The notes beneath the pieces are model-generated. The model saw only the letters and a program-made list of their open reading frames with translations. It was not told the DNA's origin and did no database searches. A DNA stretch of 64,000 nucleotides from NCBI GenBank assembly GCA_936450465.1, contig OW388293.1, positions 53,719,201-53,783,200 on the forward strand, in the 5' to 3' direction. How positions within the stretch are numbered: the first letter of the stretch is position 1; every line of letters starts with the position of its first letter. A program made the position numbers and the translations under genes. Of this stretch, positions 38,441-50,976 are shown one piece after another. This stretch comes from Gibbula magus. Taxonomy: Eukaryota > Mollusca > Gastropoda > Trochida > Trochidae.

Positions 38441-41400
38441 ATTTCCATGTTTTTTGGCCAATTTGGTCACGCGAACCTCTTTAACGGCGAATCTGGAGAC
38501 CAAATTAAGGAAGGTAGCGGGAATTCGAAATGACCATTCGATAGACCACATTGTAATATACATCTTAGCCAAGTTTGGTTCTGAAATATGAATTTTGAAG
38601 AAAGTTATCACGCTTGCTGTCAAGTATCGTGTTTCTCGCACTTAGAATAATTTCCATGTTTTTTGGCCAATTTGGTCACGCGAACCTCTTTAACGGCGAA
38701 TCTGGAGTCCAAATTAAGGAAGGTAGCGGGAATTGGAAATGACCATTCGATAGATCACATTGAAATATACATCTCAGCCAAGTTTGGTTCTGAAATATGC
38801 ATTTTGAAGAAAGTTATCACGCTTGCTGTCAAGTATCGTGTTTCTCGCACTTAGAATAATTTCCATGTTTTTTGGCCAATTTGGTCACGCGAACCTCTTT
38901 AACGGCGAATCTGGAGTCCAACTTAAGGAAGGTAGCGGGAATTGGATAGGACCATCGATAGATCACATTGTAATATACATCTCTGCCAAGTTTGGTTCTG
39001 AAATATGAATTTTGAAGAAAGTTATTACGCTTGCTGCCAAGTATTGTGTTTCTCGCACTTAGAATAATTTCCATGTTTTTTGGCCAATTTGGTCACGCGA
39101 ACCTCTTTAACGGCGAATCTGGAGTCCAAATTAAGGAAGGTAACGGGAATTGGAAATGACCATTCGATAGATCACATTGTAATATACATCTCAGCCAAGT
39201 TTGGTTCTGAAATATGCATTTTGAAGAAAGTTATCACGCTTGCTGTCAAGTATCGTGTTTCTCGCACTTAGAATAATTTCCATGTTTTTTGGCCAATTTG
39301 GTCACGCGAACCTCTTTAACGGCGAATCTGGAGTCCAAATTAAGGAAGGTAGCGGGAATTGGATATGACCATTCGATAGATCACATTGTAATATACATCT
39401 CAGCCAAGTTTGGTTCTGAAATATGAATTTTGAAGAAAGTTATTACGCTTGCTGCCAAGTATTGTGTTTCTCGCACTTAGAATAATTTCCATGTTTTTTG
39501 GCCAATTTGGTCACGCGAACCTCTTTAACGGCGAATCTGGAGTCCAAATTAAGGAAGGTAACGGGAATTGGAAATGACCATTCGATAGATCACATTGTAA
39601 TATACATCTCAGCCAAGTTTGGTTCTGAAATATGCATTTTGAAGAAAGTTATCACGCTTGCTGTCAAGTATCGTGTTTCTCGCACTTAGAATAATTTCCA
39701 TGTTTTTTGGCCAATTTGGTCACGCGAACCTCTTTAACGGCGAATCTGGAGTCCAAATTAAGGAAGGTAGCGGGAATTGGAAATGACCATTCGATAGATC
39801 ACATTGAAATATACATCTCAGCCAAGTTTGGTTCTGAAATATGCATTTTGAAGAAAGTTATCACGCTTGCTGTCAAGTATCGTGTTTCTCGCACTTAGAA
39901 TAATTTCCATGTTTTTTGGCCAATTTGGTCACGCGAACCTCTTTAACGGCGAATCTGGAGTCCAAATTAAGGAAGGTAGCGGGAATTGGAAATGACCATT
40001 CGATAGATCACATTGTAATTTACATCTCAGCCAAGTTTGGTTCTGAAATATGCATTTTGAAGAAAGTTATCACGCTTGCTGTCAAGTATCGTGTTTCTCG
40101 CACTTAGAATAATTTCCATGTTTTTTGGCCAATTTGGTCACGCGAACCTCTTTAACGGCGAATCTGGAGTCCAACTTAAGGAAGGTAGCGGGAATTCGAA
40201 ATGACCATTCCATAGACCACATTGTAATATACATCTTAGCCAAGTTTGGTTCTGAAATATGCATTTTGAAGAAAGTTATCACGCTTGCTGTCAAGGATCG
40301 TGTTTCTCGCACTTAAAATAATTTCCATGTTTTTTGGCCAATTTGGTCACGCGAACCTCTTTAACGGCGAATCTGGAGACCAAATTAAGGAAGGTAGCGG
40401 GAATTCGAAATGACCATTCGATAGACCACATTGTAATATACATCTTAGCCAAGTTTGGTTCTGAAATATGAATTTTGAAGAAAGTTATCACGCTTGCTGT
40501 CAAGTATCGTGTTTCTCGCACTTAGAATAATTTCCATGTTTTTTGGCCAATTTGGTCACGCGAACCTCTTTAACGGCGAATCTGGAGTCCAAATTAAGGA
40601 AGGTAGCGGGAATTGGAAATGACCATTCGATAGATCACATTGAAATATACATCTCAGCCAAGTTTGGTTCTGAAATATGAATTTTGAAGAAAGTTATCAC
40701 GCTTGCTGTCAAGTATCGTGTTTCTCGCACTTAGAATAATTTCCATGTTTTTTGGCCAATTTGGTCACGCGAACCTCTTTAACGGCGAATCTGGAGTCCA
40801 ACTTAAGGAAGGTAGCGGGAATTGGATATGACCATTCGATAGATCACATTGTAATATACATCTCAGCCAAGTTTGGTTCTGAAATATGAATTTTGAAGAA
40901 AGTTATTACGCTTGCTGCCAAGTATTGTGTTTCTCGCACTTAGAATAATTTCCATGTTTTTTGGCCAATTTGGTCACGCGAACCTCTTTAACGGCGAATC
41001 TGGAGTCCAAATTAAGGAAGGTAACGGGAATTGGAAATGACCATTCGATAGATCACATTGTAATATACATCTCAGCCAAGTTTGGTTCTGAAATATGCAT
41101 TTTGAAGAAAGTTATCACGCTTGCTGTCAAGTATCGTGTTTCTCGCACTTAGAATAATTTCCATGTTTTTTGGCCAATTTGGTCACGCGAACCTCTTTAA
41201 CGGCGAATCTGGAGTCCAAATTAAGGAAGGTAGCGGGAATTGGAAATGACCATTCGATAGATCACATTGAAATATACATCTCAGCCAAGTTTGGTTCTGA
41301 AATATGCATTTTGAAGAAAGTTATCACGCTTGCTGTCAAGTATCGTGTTTCTCGCACTTAGAATAATTTCCATGTTTTTTGGCCAATTTGGTCACGCGAA

Positions 41401-41574
41401 CCTCTTTAACGGCGAATCTGGAGTCCAACTTAAGGAAGGTAGCGGGAATTGGATATGACCATTCGATAGATCACATTGTAATATACATCTCAGCCAAGTT
41501 TGGTTCTGAAATATGAATTTTGAAGAAAGTTATTACGCTTGCTGCCAAGTATTGTGTTTCTCGCACTTAGAATA
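38232..41574 (+). repeat. Shortened P-Q blocks with S-T doubling
   Basis: From 38232 the order is P Q U S T S T U W (to 40111), then P Q U S T U S (to 41574). The S-T pair is doubled at 38859-39693; the second S has A64. The first S of that pair carries two local oddities, GGATAGGACCATCGATAG with a base missing and CTCTGCCAAG near 38982. These blocks look like deletion and duplication products of the 10-monomer unit. Confidence 0.82.
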
Positions 41575-43246
41575 ATTTCCATGTTTTTTGGCCAATTTGG
41601 TCACGCGAACCTCTTTAACGGCGAATCTGGAGTCCAAATTAAGGAAGGTAACGGGAATTGGAAATGACCATTCGATAGATCACATTGTAATATACATCTC
41701 AGCCAAGTTTGGTTCTGAAATATGCATTTTGAAGAAAGTTATCACGCTTGCTGTCAAGTATCGTGTTTCTCGCACTTAGAATAATTTCCATGTTTTTTGG
41801 CCAATTTGGTCACGCGAACCTCTTTAACGGCGAATCTGGAGTCCAACTTAAGGAAGGTAGCGGGAATTCGAAATGACCATTCGATAGACCACATTGTAAT
41901 ATACATCTTAGCCAAGTTTGGTTCTGAAATATGCATTTTGAAGAAAGTTATCACGCTTGCTGTCAAGTATCGTGTTTCTCGCACTTAGAATAATTTCCAT
42001 GTTTTTTGGCCAATTTGGTCACGCGAACCTCTTTAACGGCGAATCTGGAGTCCAAATTAAGGAAGGTAGCGGGAATTGGAAATGACCATTCGATAGATCA
42101 CATTGTAATATACATCTCAGCCAAGTTTGGTTCTGAAATATGCATTTTGAAGGAAGTTATTACGCTTGCTGTCAAGTAGTGTGTTTCTCGCACTTAGAAT
42201 AATTTCCATGTTTTTTGGCCAATTTGGTCACGCGAACCTCTTTAACGGCGAATCTGGAGTCCAACTTAAGGAAGGTAGCGGGAATTCGAAATGACCATTC
42301 GATAGATGACATTATAATATACATCTCAGCCAAGTTTGGTTCTGAAATATGAATTTTGAAGAAAGTTATTACGCTTGCTGTCAAGTAGTGTGTTTCTCGC
42401 ACTTAGAATAATTTCCATGTTTTTTGGCCAATTTGGTCACGCGAACCTCTTTAACGGCGAATCTGGAGTCCAACTTAAGGAAGGTAGCGGGAATTGGAAA
42501 TGACCATTCGATAGATCACATTGTAATATACATCTCAGCCAAGTTTGGTTCTGAAATATGCATTTTGAAGAAAGTTATCACGCTTGCTGTCAAGTATCGT
42601 GTTTCTCGCACTTAGAATAATTTCCATGTTTTTTGGCCAATTTGGTCACGCGAACCTCTTTAACGGCGAATCTGGAGACCAAATTAAGGAAGGTAGCGGG
42701 AATTCGAAATGACCATTCGATAGACCACATTGTAATATACATCTTAGCCAAGTTTGGTTCTGAAATATGAATTTTGAAGAAAGTTATCACGCTTGCTGTC
42801 AAGTATCGTGTTTCTCGCACTTAGAATAATTTCCATGTTTTTTGGCCAATTTGGTCACGCGAACCTCTTTAACGGCGAATCTGGAGTCCAAATTAAGGAA
42901 GGTAGCGGGAATTGGAAATGACCATTCGATAGATCACATTGAAATATACATCTCAGCCAAGTTTGGTTCTGAAATATGCATTTTGAAGAAAGTTATCACG
43001 CTTGCTGTCAAGTATCGTGTTTCTCGCACTTAGAATAATTTCCATGTTTTTTGGCCAATTTGGTCACGCGAACCTCTTTAACGGCGAATCTGGAGTCCAA
43101 CTTAAGGAAGGTAGCGGGAATTGGATATGACCATTCGATAGATCACATTGTAATATACATCTCAGCCAAGTTTGGTTCTGAGATATGAATTTTGAAGAAA
43201 GTTATTACGCTTGCTGTCAAGTAGTGTGTTTCTCGCACTTAGAATA
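41575..43246 (+). repeat. Eight-monomer HOR unit T P m Y V Q U S (1672 bp)
   Basis: Y is an EcoRI, G107 monomer with CATTATAAT (A113) near 42310, an A-type resembling domain 1 copies. The m monomer here has C151, unlike m elsewhere. The unit combines the Q and S monomers of domain 4b with the new Y. The S-position monomer at 43038 has GAGATATG and the ordinary TAGTG ending, so it is not a typical S. Confidence 0.88.
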
Positions 43247-44708
43247 ATTTCCATGTTTTTTGGCCAATTTGGTCACGCGAACCTCTTTAACGGCGAATCT
43301 GGAGTCCAAATTAAGGAAGGTAACGGGAATTGGAAATGACCATTCGATAGATCACATTGTAATATACATCTCAGCCAAGTTTGGTTCTGAAATATGCATT
43401 TTGAAGAAAGTTATCACGCTTGCTGTCAAGTATCGTGTTTCTCGCACTTAGAATAATTTCCATGTTTTTTGGCCAATTTGGTCACGCGAACCTCTTTAAC
43501 GGCGAATCTGGAGTCCAACTTAAGGAAGGTAGCGGGAATTCGAAATGACCATTCGATAGACCACATTGTAATATACATCTTAGCCAAGTTTGGTTCTGAA
43601 ATATGCATTTTGAAGAAAGTTATCACGCTTGCTGTCAAGGATCGTGTTTCTCGCACTTAGAATAATTTCCATGTTTTTTGGCCAATTTGGTCACGCGAAC
43701 CTCTTTAACGGCGAATCTGGAGTCCAAATTAAGGAAGGTAGCGGGAATTGGAAATGACCATTCGATAGATCACATTGTAATATACATCTCAGCCAAGTTT
43801 GGTTCTGAAATATGCATTTTGAAGGAAGTTATTACGCTTGCTGTCAAGTAGTGTGTTTCTCGCACTTAGAATAATTTCCATGTTTTTTGGCCAATTTGGT
43901 CACGCGAACCTCTTTAACGGCGAATCTGGAGTCCAACTTAAGGAAGGTAGCGGGAATTCGAAATGACCATTCGATAGATGACATTATAATATACATCTCA
44001 GCCAAGTTTGGTTCTGAAATATGAATTTTGAAGAAAGTTATTACGCTTGCTGTCAAGTAGTGTGTTTCTCGCACTTAGAATAATTTCCATGTTTTTTGGC
44101 CAATTTGGTCACGCGAACCTCTTTAACGGCGAATCTGGAGTCCAACTTAAGGAAGGTAGCGGGAATTGGAAATGACCATTCGATAGATCACATTGTAATA
44201 TACATCTCAGCCAAGTTTGGTTCTGAAATATGCATTTTGAAGAAAGTTATCACGCTTGCTGTCAAGTATCGTGTTTCTCGCACTTAGAATAATTTCCATG
44301 TTTTTTGGCCAATTTGGTCACGCGAACCTCTTTAACGGCGAATCTGGAGACCAAATTAAGGAAGGTAGCGGGAATTCGAAATGACCATTCGATAGACCAC
44401 ATTGTAATATACATCTTAGCCAAGTTTGGTCTGAAATATGCATTTTGAAGAAAGTTATCACGCTTGCTGTCAAGGATCGTGTTTCTCGCACTTAGAATAA
44501 TTTCCATGTTTTTTGGCCAATTTGGTCACGCGAACCTCTTTAACGGCGAATCTGGAGTCCAAATTAAGGAAGGTAGCGGGAATTGGAAATGACCATTCGA
44601 TAGATCACATTGTAATATACATCTCAGCCAAGTTTGGTTCTGAAATATGAATTTTGAAGGAAGTTATTACGCTTGCTGTCAAGTAGTGTGTTTCTCGCAC
44701 TTAGAATA
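43247..44708 (+). repeat. Seven-monomer HOR unit T P m Y V Q m (1462 bp)
   Basis: The first six monomers match the preceding unit; U and S are replaced by one m. The Q monomer has lost one base (GGTCTGAAAT near 44428) and ends CAAGGATCG like P. It is thus Q on its left and P-like on its right, a possible hybrid. The length is 7 x 209 minus 1. Confidence 0.86.
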
Positions 44709-46171
44709 ATTTCCATGTTTTTTGGCCAATTTGGTCACGCGAACCTCTTTAACGGCGAAGCTGGAGTCCAAATTAAGGAAGGTAACGGGAATTGGAAATG
44801 ACCATTCGATAGATCACATTGTAATATACATCTCAGCCAAGTTTGGTTCTGAAATATGCATTTTGAAGAAAGTTATCACGCTTGCTGTCAAGTATCGTGT
44901 TTCTCGCACTTAGAATAATTTCCATGTTTTTTGGCCAATTTGGTCACGCGAACCTCTTTAACGGCGAATCTGGAGTCCAACTTAAGGAAGGTAGCGGGAA
45001 TTCGAAATGACCATTCGATAGACCACATTGTAATATACATCTTAGCCAAGTTTGGTTCTGAAATATGCATTTTGAAGAAAGTTATCACGCTTGCTGTCAA
45101 GGATCGTGTTTCTCGCCCTTAGAATAATTTCCATGTTTTTTGGCCAATTTGGTCACGCGAACCTCTTTAACGGCGAATCTGGAGTCCAAATTAAGGAAGG
45201 TAGCGGGAATTGGAAATGACCATTCGATAGATCACATTGTAATATACATCTCAGCCAAGTTTGGTTCTGAAATATGAATTTTGAAGGAAGTTATTACGCT
45301 TGCTGTCAAGTAGTGTGTTTCTCGCACTTAGAATAATTTCCATGTTTTTTGGCCAATTTGGTCACGCGAACCTCTTTAACGGCGAATCTGGAGTCCAACT
45401 TAAGGAAGGTAGCGGGAATTCGAAATGACCATTCGATAGATGACATTATAATATACATCTCAGCCAAGTTTGGTTCTGAAATATGAATTTTGAAGAAAGT
45501 TATTACGCTTGCTGTCAAGTAGTGTGTTTCTCGCACTTAGAATAATTTCCATGTTTTTTGGCCAATTTGGTCACGCGAACCTCTTTAACGGCGAATCTGG
45601 AGTCCAACTTAAGGAAGGTAGCGGGAATTGGAAATGGCCATTCGATAGATCACATTGTAATATACATCTCAGCCAAGTTTGGTTCTGAAATATGCATTTT
45701 GAAGAAAGTTATCACGCTTGCTGTCAAGTATCGTGTTTCTCGCACTTAGAATAATTTCCATGTTTTTTGGCCAATTTGGTCACGCGAACCTCTTTAACGG
45801 CGAATCTGGAGTCCAACTTAAGGAAGGTAGCGGGAATTCGAAATGACCATTCGATAGATCACATTGTAATATACATCTTAGCCAAGTTTGGTTCTGAAAT
45901 ATGCATTTTGAAGAAAGTTATCACGCTTGCTGTCAAGGATCGTGTTTCTCGCACTTAGAATAATTTCCATGTTTTTTGGCCAATTTGGTCACGCGAACCT
46001 CTTTAACGGCTAATCTGGAGTCCAAATTAAGAAAGGTAGCGGGAATTGGAAATGACCATTCGATAGATCACATTGTAATATACATCTCAGCCAAGTTTGG
46101 TTCTGAAATATGAATTTTGAAGGAAGTTATTACGCTTGCTGTCAAGTAGTGTGTTTCTCGCACTTAGAATA
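44709..46171 (+). repeat. Seven-monomer HOR unit T P m Y V P m (1463 bp)
   Basis: This unit is the same as the previous one, with the Q position now occupied by a P-like monomer at 45754 that has GATCACA rather than GACCACA. The T copy has GCGAAGCTGG near 44758 and the V copy has AATGGCC near 45635. The last m has GGCTAATC and AAGAAAGG near 46009-46034. Confidence 0.86.
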
Positions 46172-47005
46172 ATTTCCATGTTTTTTGGCCAATTTGGTCA
46201 CGCGAACCTCTTTAACGGCGAATCTGGAGTCCAAATTAAGGAAGGTAACGGGAATTGGAAATGACCATTCGATAGATCACATTGTAATATACATCTCAGC
46301 CAAGTTTGGTTCTGAAATATGCATTTTGAAGAAAGTTATCACGCTTGCTGTCAAGTATCGTGTTTCTCGCACTTATGTAATTTCCATGTTTTTTGGCCAA
46401 TTTGGTCACGCGAACCTCTTTAACGGCGAATCTGGAGTCCAACTTAAGGAAGGTAGCGGGAATTCGAAATGACCATTCGATAGACCACATTGTAATATAC
46501 ATCTTAGCCAAGTTTGGTTCTGAAATATGCATTTTGAAGAAAGTTATCACGCTTGCTGTCAAGGATCGTGTTTCTCGCACTTAGAATAATTTCCATGTTT
46601 TTTGGCCAATTTGGTCACGCGAACCTCTTTAACGGCGAATCTGGAGTCCAAATTAAGGAAGGTAGCGGGAATTGGAAATGACCATTCGATAGATCACATT
46701 GTAATATACATCTCAGCCAAGTTTGGTTCTGAAATATGAATTTTGAAGGAAGTTATTACGCTTGCTGTCAAGTAGTGTGTTTCTCGCACTTAGAATAATT
46801 TCCATGTTTTTGGCCAATTTGGTCACGCGAACCTCTTTAACGGCGAATCTGGAGTCCAAATTAAGGAAGGTAGCGGGAATTGGAAATGACCATTCGATAG
46901 ATCACATTGAAATATACATCTCAGCCAAGTTTGGTTCTGAAATATGCATTTTGAAGAAAGTTATCACGCTTGCTGTCAAGTATCGTGTTTCTCGCACTTA
47001 GAATA
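46172..47005 (+). repeat. End of domain 4: T P m Ud
   Basis: T ends with ACTTATGTAATTTCC near 46371, a one-base-shorter junction that I see nowhere else. Ud at 46798-47005 has a T5 run. Together these give a fourth partial copy of the T P m series before the array switches to the a-e, K vocabulary. Confidence 0.82.
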
Positions 47006-47632
47006 ATTTCCATGTTTTTTGGCCAATTTGGTCACGCAAACCTCTTTAACGGCGAATCTGGAGTCCAACTTAAGGAAGGTAGCGGGAATTCGAAATGACC
47101 CTTCGATAGATGACATTGTAATATACATCTCAGCCAAGTTTGGTTCTGAAATATGAATTTTGAAGAAAGTTATTACGCTTGCTGTCAAGTAGTGTGTTTC
47201 TCGCACTTAGAATAATTTCCATGTTTTTTGGCCACTTCGGTCACGTGAACCTCTTTAACGGCGAATCTGGAGTCCAAATTAAGGAAGGTAGCGGGAATTG
47301 GAAATGACCATTCGATAGATCACATTGAAATATACATCTCAGCCAAGTTTGGTTCTGAAATATGCATTTTGAAGAAAGTTATCACGCTTGCTGTCAAGTA
47401 TCGTGTTTCTCGCACTTAGAATAATTTCCATGTTTTTTGGCCACTTCGGTCACGCGAACCTCTTTAACGGCGAATCTGGAGTCCAACTTAAGGAAGGTAG
47501 CGGGAATTGGAAATGACCATTCGATAGATCACATTGTAATATACATCTTAGCCAAGTTTGGTTCTGAAATATGCATTTTGAAGAAAGTTATCACGCTTGC
47601 TGTCAAGTATCGTGTTTCTCGCACTTAGAATA

Positions 47633-48677
47633 ATGTCCATGTTTTTTGGCCAATTTGGTCACGCGGACCTCTTTAACGGCGAATCTGGAGTCCAACTTAA
47701 GGAAGGTAGCGGGAATTGGAAATGACCATTCAATAGATCACATTGTAATATACATCTCAGCCAAGTTTGGTTCTGAAATATGAATTTTGAAGAAAGTTAT
47801 TACGCTTGCTGTCAAGCAGTGTGTTTCTCGCACTTAGAATAATTTCCATGTTTTTTGGCCAATTTGGTCACGCGAACCTCTTTAACGGCGAATCTGGAGT
47901 CCAACTTAAGGAAGGTAGCGGGAATTCGAAATGACCATTCAATAGACCACATTGTAATATACATCTTAGCCAAGTTTGGTTCTGAAATATGAATTTTGAA
48001 GGAAGTTATTACGCTTGCTGTCAAGTAGTGTGTTTCTCGCACTTAGAATAATTTCCATGTTTTTTGGCCAATTTGGTCACGCAAACCTCTTTAACGGCGA
48101 ATCTGGAGTCCAACTTAAGGAAGGTAGCGGGAATTCGAAATGACCATTCGATAGATGACATTGTAATATACATCTCAGCCAAGTTTGGTTCTGAAATATG
48201 AATTTTGAAGAAAGTTATTACGCTTGCTGTCAAAGAGTGTGTTTTTCGCACTTAGAATAATTTCCATGTTTTTTGGCCACTTCGGTCACGCGAACCTCTT
48301 TAACGGCGAATCTGGAGTCCAAATTAAGGAAGGTAGCGGGAATTGGAAATGACCATTCGATAGATCACATTGTAATATACATCTCAGCCAAGTTTGGTTC
48401 TGAAATATGCATTTTGAAGAAAGTTATCACGCTTGCTGTCAAGTATCGTGTTTCTCGCACTTAGAATAATTTCCATGTTTTTTGGCCAATTTGGTCACGC
48501 GAACCTCTTTAACGGCGAATCTGGAGTTAAACTTAAGGAAGGTAGCGGGAATTCGAAATGACCATTCGATAGACCACATTGTAATATACATCTTAGCCAA
48601 GTTTGGTTCTGAAATATGAATTTTGAAGAAAGTTATCACGCTTGCTGTCAAGTATCGTGTTTCTCGCAATTAGAATA
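47633..48677 (+). repeat. Five-monomer HOR unit a b c d K (1045 bp)
   Basis: a has CAAGCAGTG; b has EcoRI with TTCAATAGACC; c has A33 and CAAAGAGTGTGTTTTTCGC; d has CACTTCGGTC and A64; K has GAGTTAAACTT and ends CGCAATTAG. The e monomer that precedes a at 47424 is missing between d and K. Confidence 0.9.
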
Positions 48678-49722
48678 ATTTCCATGTTTTTTGGCCAATT
48701 TGGTCACGCGAACCTCTTTAACGGCGAATCTGGAGTCCAACTTAAGGAAGGTAGCGGGAATTGGAAATGACCATTCAATAGATCACATTGTAATATACAT
48801 CTCAGCCAAGTTTGGTTCTGAAATATGAATTTTGAAGAAAGTTATTACGCTTGCTGTCAAGCAGTGTGTTTCTCGCACTTAGAATAATTTCCATGTTTTT
48901 TGGCCAATTTGGTCACGCGAACCTCTTTAACGGCGAATCTGGAGTCCAACTTAAGGAAGGTAGCGGGAATTCGAAATGACCATTCAATAGACCACATTGT
49001 AATATACATCTTAGCCAAGTTTGGTTCTGAAATATGAATTTTGAAGGAAGTTATTACGCTTGCTGTCAAGTAGTGTGTTTCTCGCACTTAGAATAATTTC
49101 CATGTTTTTTGGCCAATTTGGTCACGCAAACCTCTTTAACGGCGAATCTGGAGTCCAACTTAAGGAAGGTAGCGGGAATTCGAAATGACCATTCGATAGA
49201 TGACATTGTAATATACATCTCAGCCAAGTTTGGTTCTGAAATATGAATTTTGAAGAAAGTTATTACGCTTGCTGTCAAAGAGTGTGTTTTTCGCACTTAG
49301 AATAATTTCCATGTTTTTTGGCCACTTCGGTCACGCGAACCTCTTTAACGGCGAATCTGGAGTCCAAATTAAGGAATGTAGCGGGAATTGGAAATGACCA
49401 TTCGATAGATCACATTGTAATATACATCTCAGCCAAGTTTGGTTCTGAAATATGCATTTTGAAGAAAGTTATCACGCTTGCTGTCAAGTATCGTGTTTCT
49501 CGCACTTAGAATAATTTCCATGTTTTTTGGCCACTTCGGTCACGCGAACCTCTTTAACGGCGAATCTGGAGTCCAACTTAAGGAAGGTAGCGGGAATTGG
49601 AAATGACCATTCAATAGATCACATTGTAATATACATCTTAGCCAAGTTTGGTTCTGAAATATGCATTTTGAAGAAAGTTATCACGCTTGCTGTCAAGTAT
49701 CGTGTTTCTCGCAATTAGAATA
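48678..49722 (+). repeat. Five-monomer HOR unit a b c d e/K (1045 bp)
   Basis: Monomers a to d repeat the first unit at exactly 1045 bp, including the private c ending. d has GGAATGTAGC near 49374. The fifth monomer is e along most of its length but ends CGCAATTAG like K, so this unit appears to be fused at that point. Confidence 0.9.
49514..49722 (+). repeat. Possible e/K hybrid monomer
   Basis: The left and middle carry the e signature: C21, C24, C64, A100, T126 and C151. The last bases carry A201, found in K at 48667 and 50967 and not in the e copies at 47424 and 50559. In the neighbouring unit e and K stand side by side, so an exchange between m151 and m201 would remove one monomer and leave this form. 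Only one site supports the right side, so an independent mutation remains possible. Confidence 0.5.
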
Positions 49723-50976
49723 ATTTCCATGTTTTTTGGCCAATTTGGTCACGCGAACCTCTTTAACGGCGAATCTGGAGTCCAACTTAAGGAAGGTAGC
49801 GGGAATTGGAAATGACCATTCAATAGATCACATTGTAATATACATCTCAGCCAAGTTTGGTTCTGAAATATGAATTTTGAAGAAAGTTATTACGCTTGCT
49901 GTCAAGCAGTGTGTTTCTCGCACTTAGAATAATTTCCATGTTTTTTGGCCAATTTGGTCACGCGAACCTCTTTAACGGCGAATCTGGAGTCCAACTTAAG
50001 GAAGGTAGCGGGAATTCGAAATGACCATTCAATAGACCACATTGTAATATACATCTTAGCCAAGTTTGGTTCTGAAATATGAATTTTGAAGGAAGTTATT
50101 ACGCTTGCTGTCAAGTAGTGTGTTTCTCGCACTTAGAATAATTTCCATGTTTTTTGGCCAATTTGGTCACGCAAACCTCTTTAACGGCGAATCTGGAGTC
50201 CAACTTAAGGAAGGTAGCGGGAATTCGAAATGACCATTCGATAGATGACATTGTAATATACATCTCAGCCAAGTTTGGTTCTGAAATATGAATTTTGAAG
50301 AAAGTTATTACGCTTGCTGTCAAAGAGTGTGTTTTTCGCACTTAGAATAATTTCCATGTTTTTTGGCCACTTCGGTCACGCGAACCTCTTTAACGGCGAA
50401 TCTGGAGTCCAAATTAAGGAAGGTAGCGGGAATTGGAAATGACCATTCGATAGATCACATTGTAATATACATCTCAGCCAAGTTTGGTTCTGAAATATGC
50501 ATTTTGAAGAAAGTTATCACGCTTGCTGTCAAGTATCGTGTTTCTCGCACTTAGAATAATTTCCATGTTTTTTGGCCACTTCGGTCACGCGAACCTCTTT
50601 AACGGCGAATCTGGAGTCCAACTTAAGGAAGGTAGCGGGAATTGGAAATGACCATTCAATAGATCACATTGTAATATACATCTTAGCCAAGTTTGGTTCT
50701 GAAATATGCATTTTGAAGAAAGTTATCACGCTTGCTGTCAAGTATCGTGTTTCTCGCACTTAGAATAATTTCCATGTTTTTTGGCCAATTTGGTCACGCG
50801 AACCTCTTTAACGGCGAATCTGGAGTTAAACTTAAGGAAGGTAGCGGGAATTCGAAATGACCATTCGATAGACCACATTGTAATATACATCTTAGCCAAG
50901 TTTGGTTCTGAAATATGAATTTTGAAGAAAGTTATCACGCTTGCTGTCAAGTATCGTGTTTCTCGCAATTAGAATA
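49723..50976 (+). repeat. Six-monomer HOR unit a b c d e K (1254 bp)
   Basis: This is the fullest version of the unit, with both e and K present. The K monomer repeats GAGTTAAACTT and CGCAATTAG. If this is the ancestral form, the first unit lost e and the second fused e with K. Confidence 0.88.

Larger units (their letters stand above)
30499..41574 (+). repeat. Domain 4b: 10- and 20-monomer HOR region
   Basis: The P-Q pair marks the start of each block, at 30499, 32589, 34679, 36769, 38232 and 40112. The first four are spaced by exactly 2090 bp (10 monomers). The next spacings are 1463 and 1880 bp. Q is recognised by GGAGACCAAATTAAGG (A59, A64). P here usually ends CAAGGATCG (G185). One single-base deletion occurs, CCATCGATAG near 38953. 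Confidence 0.92.
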
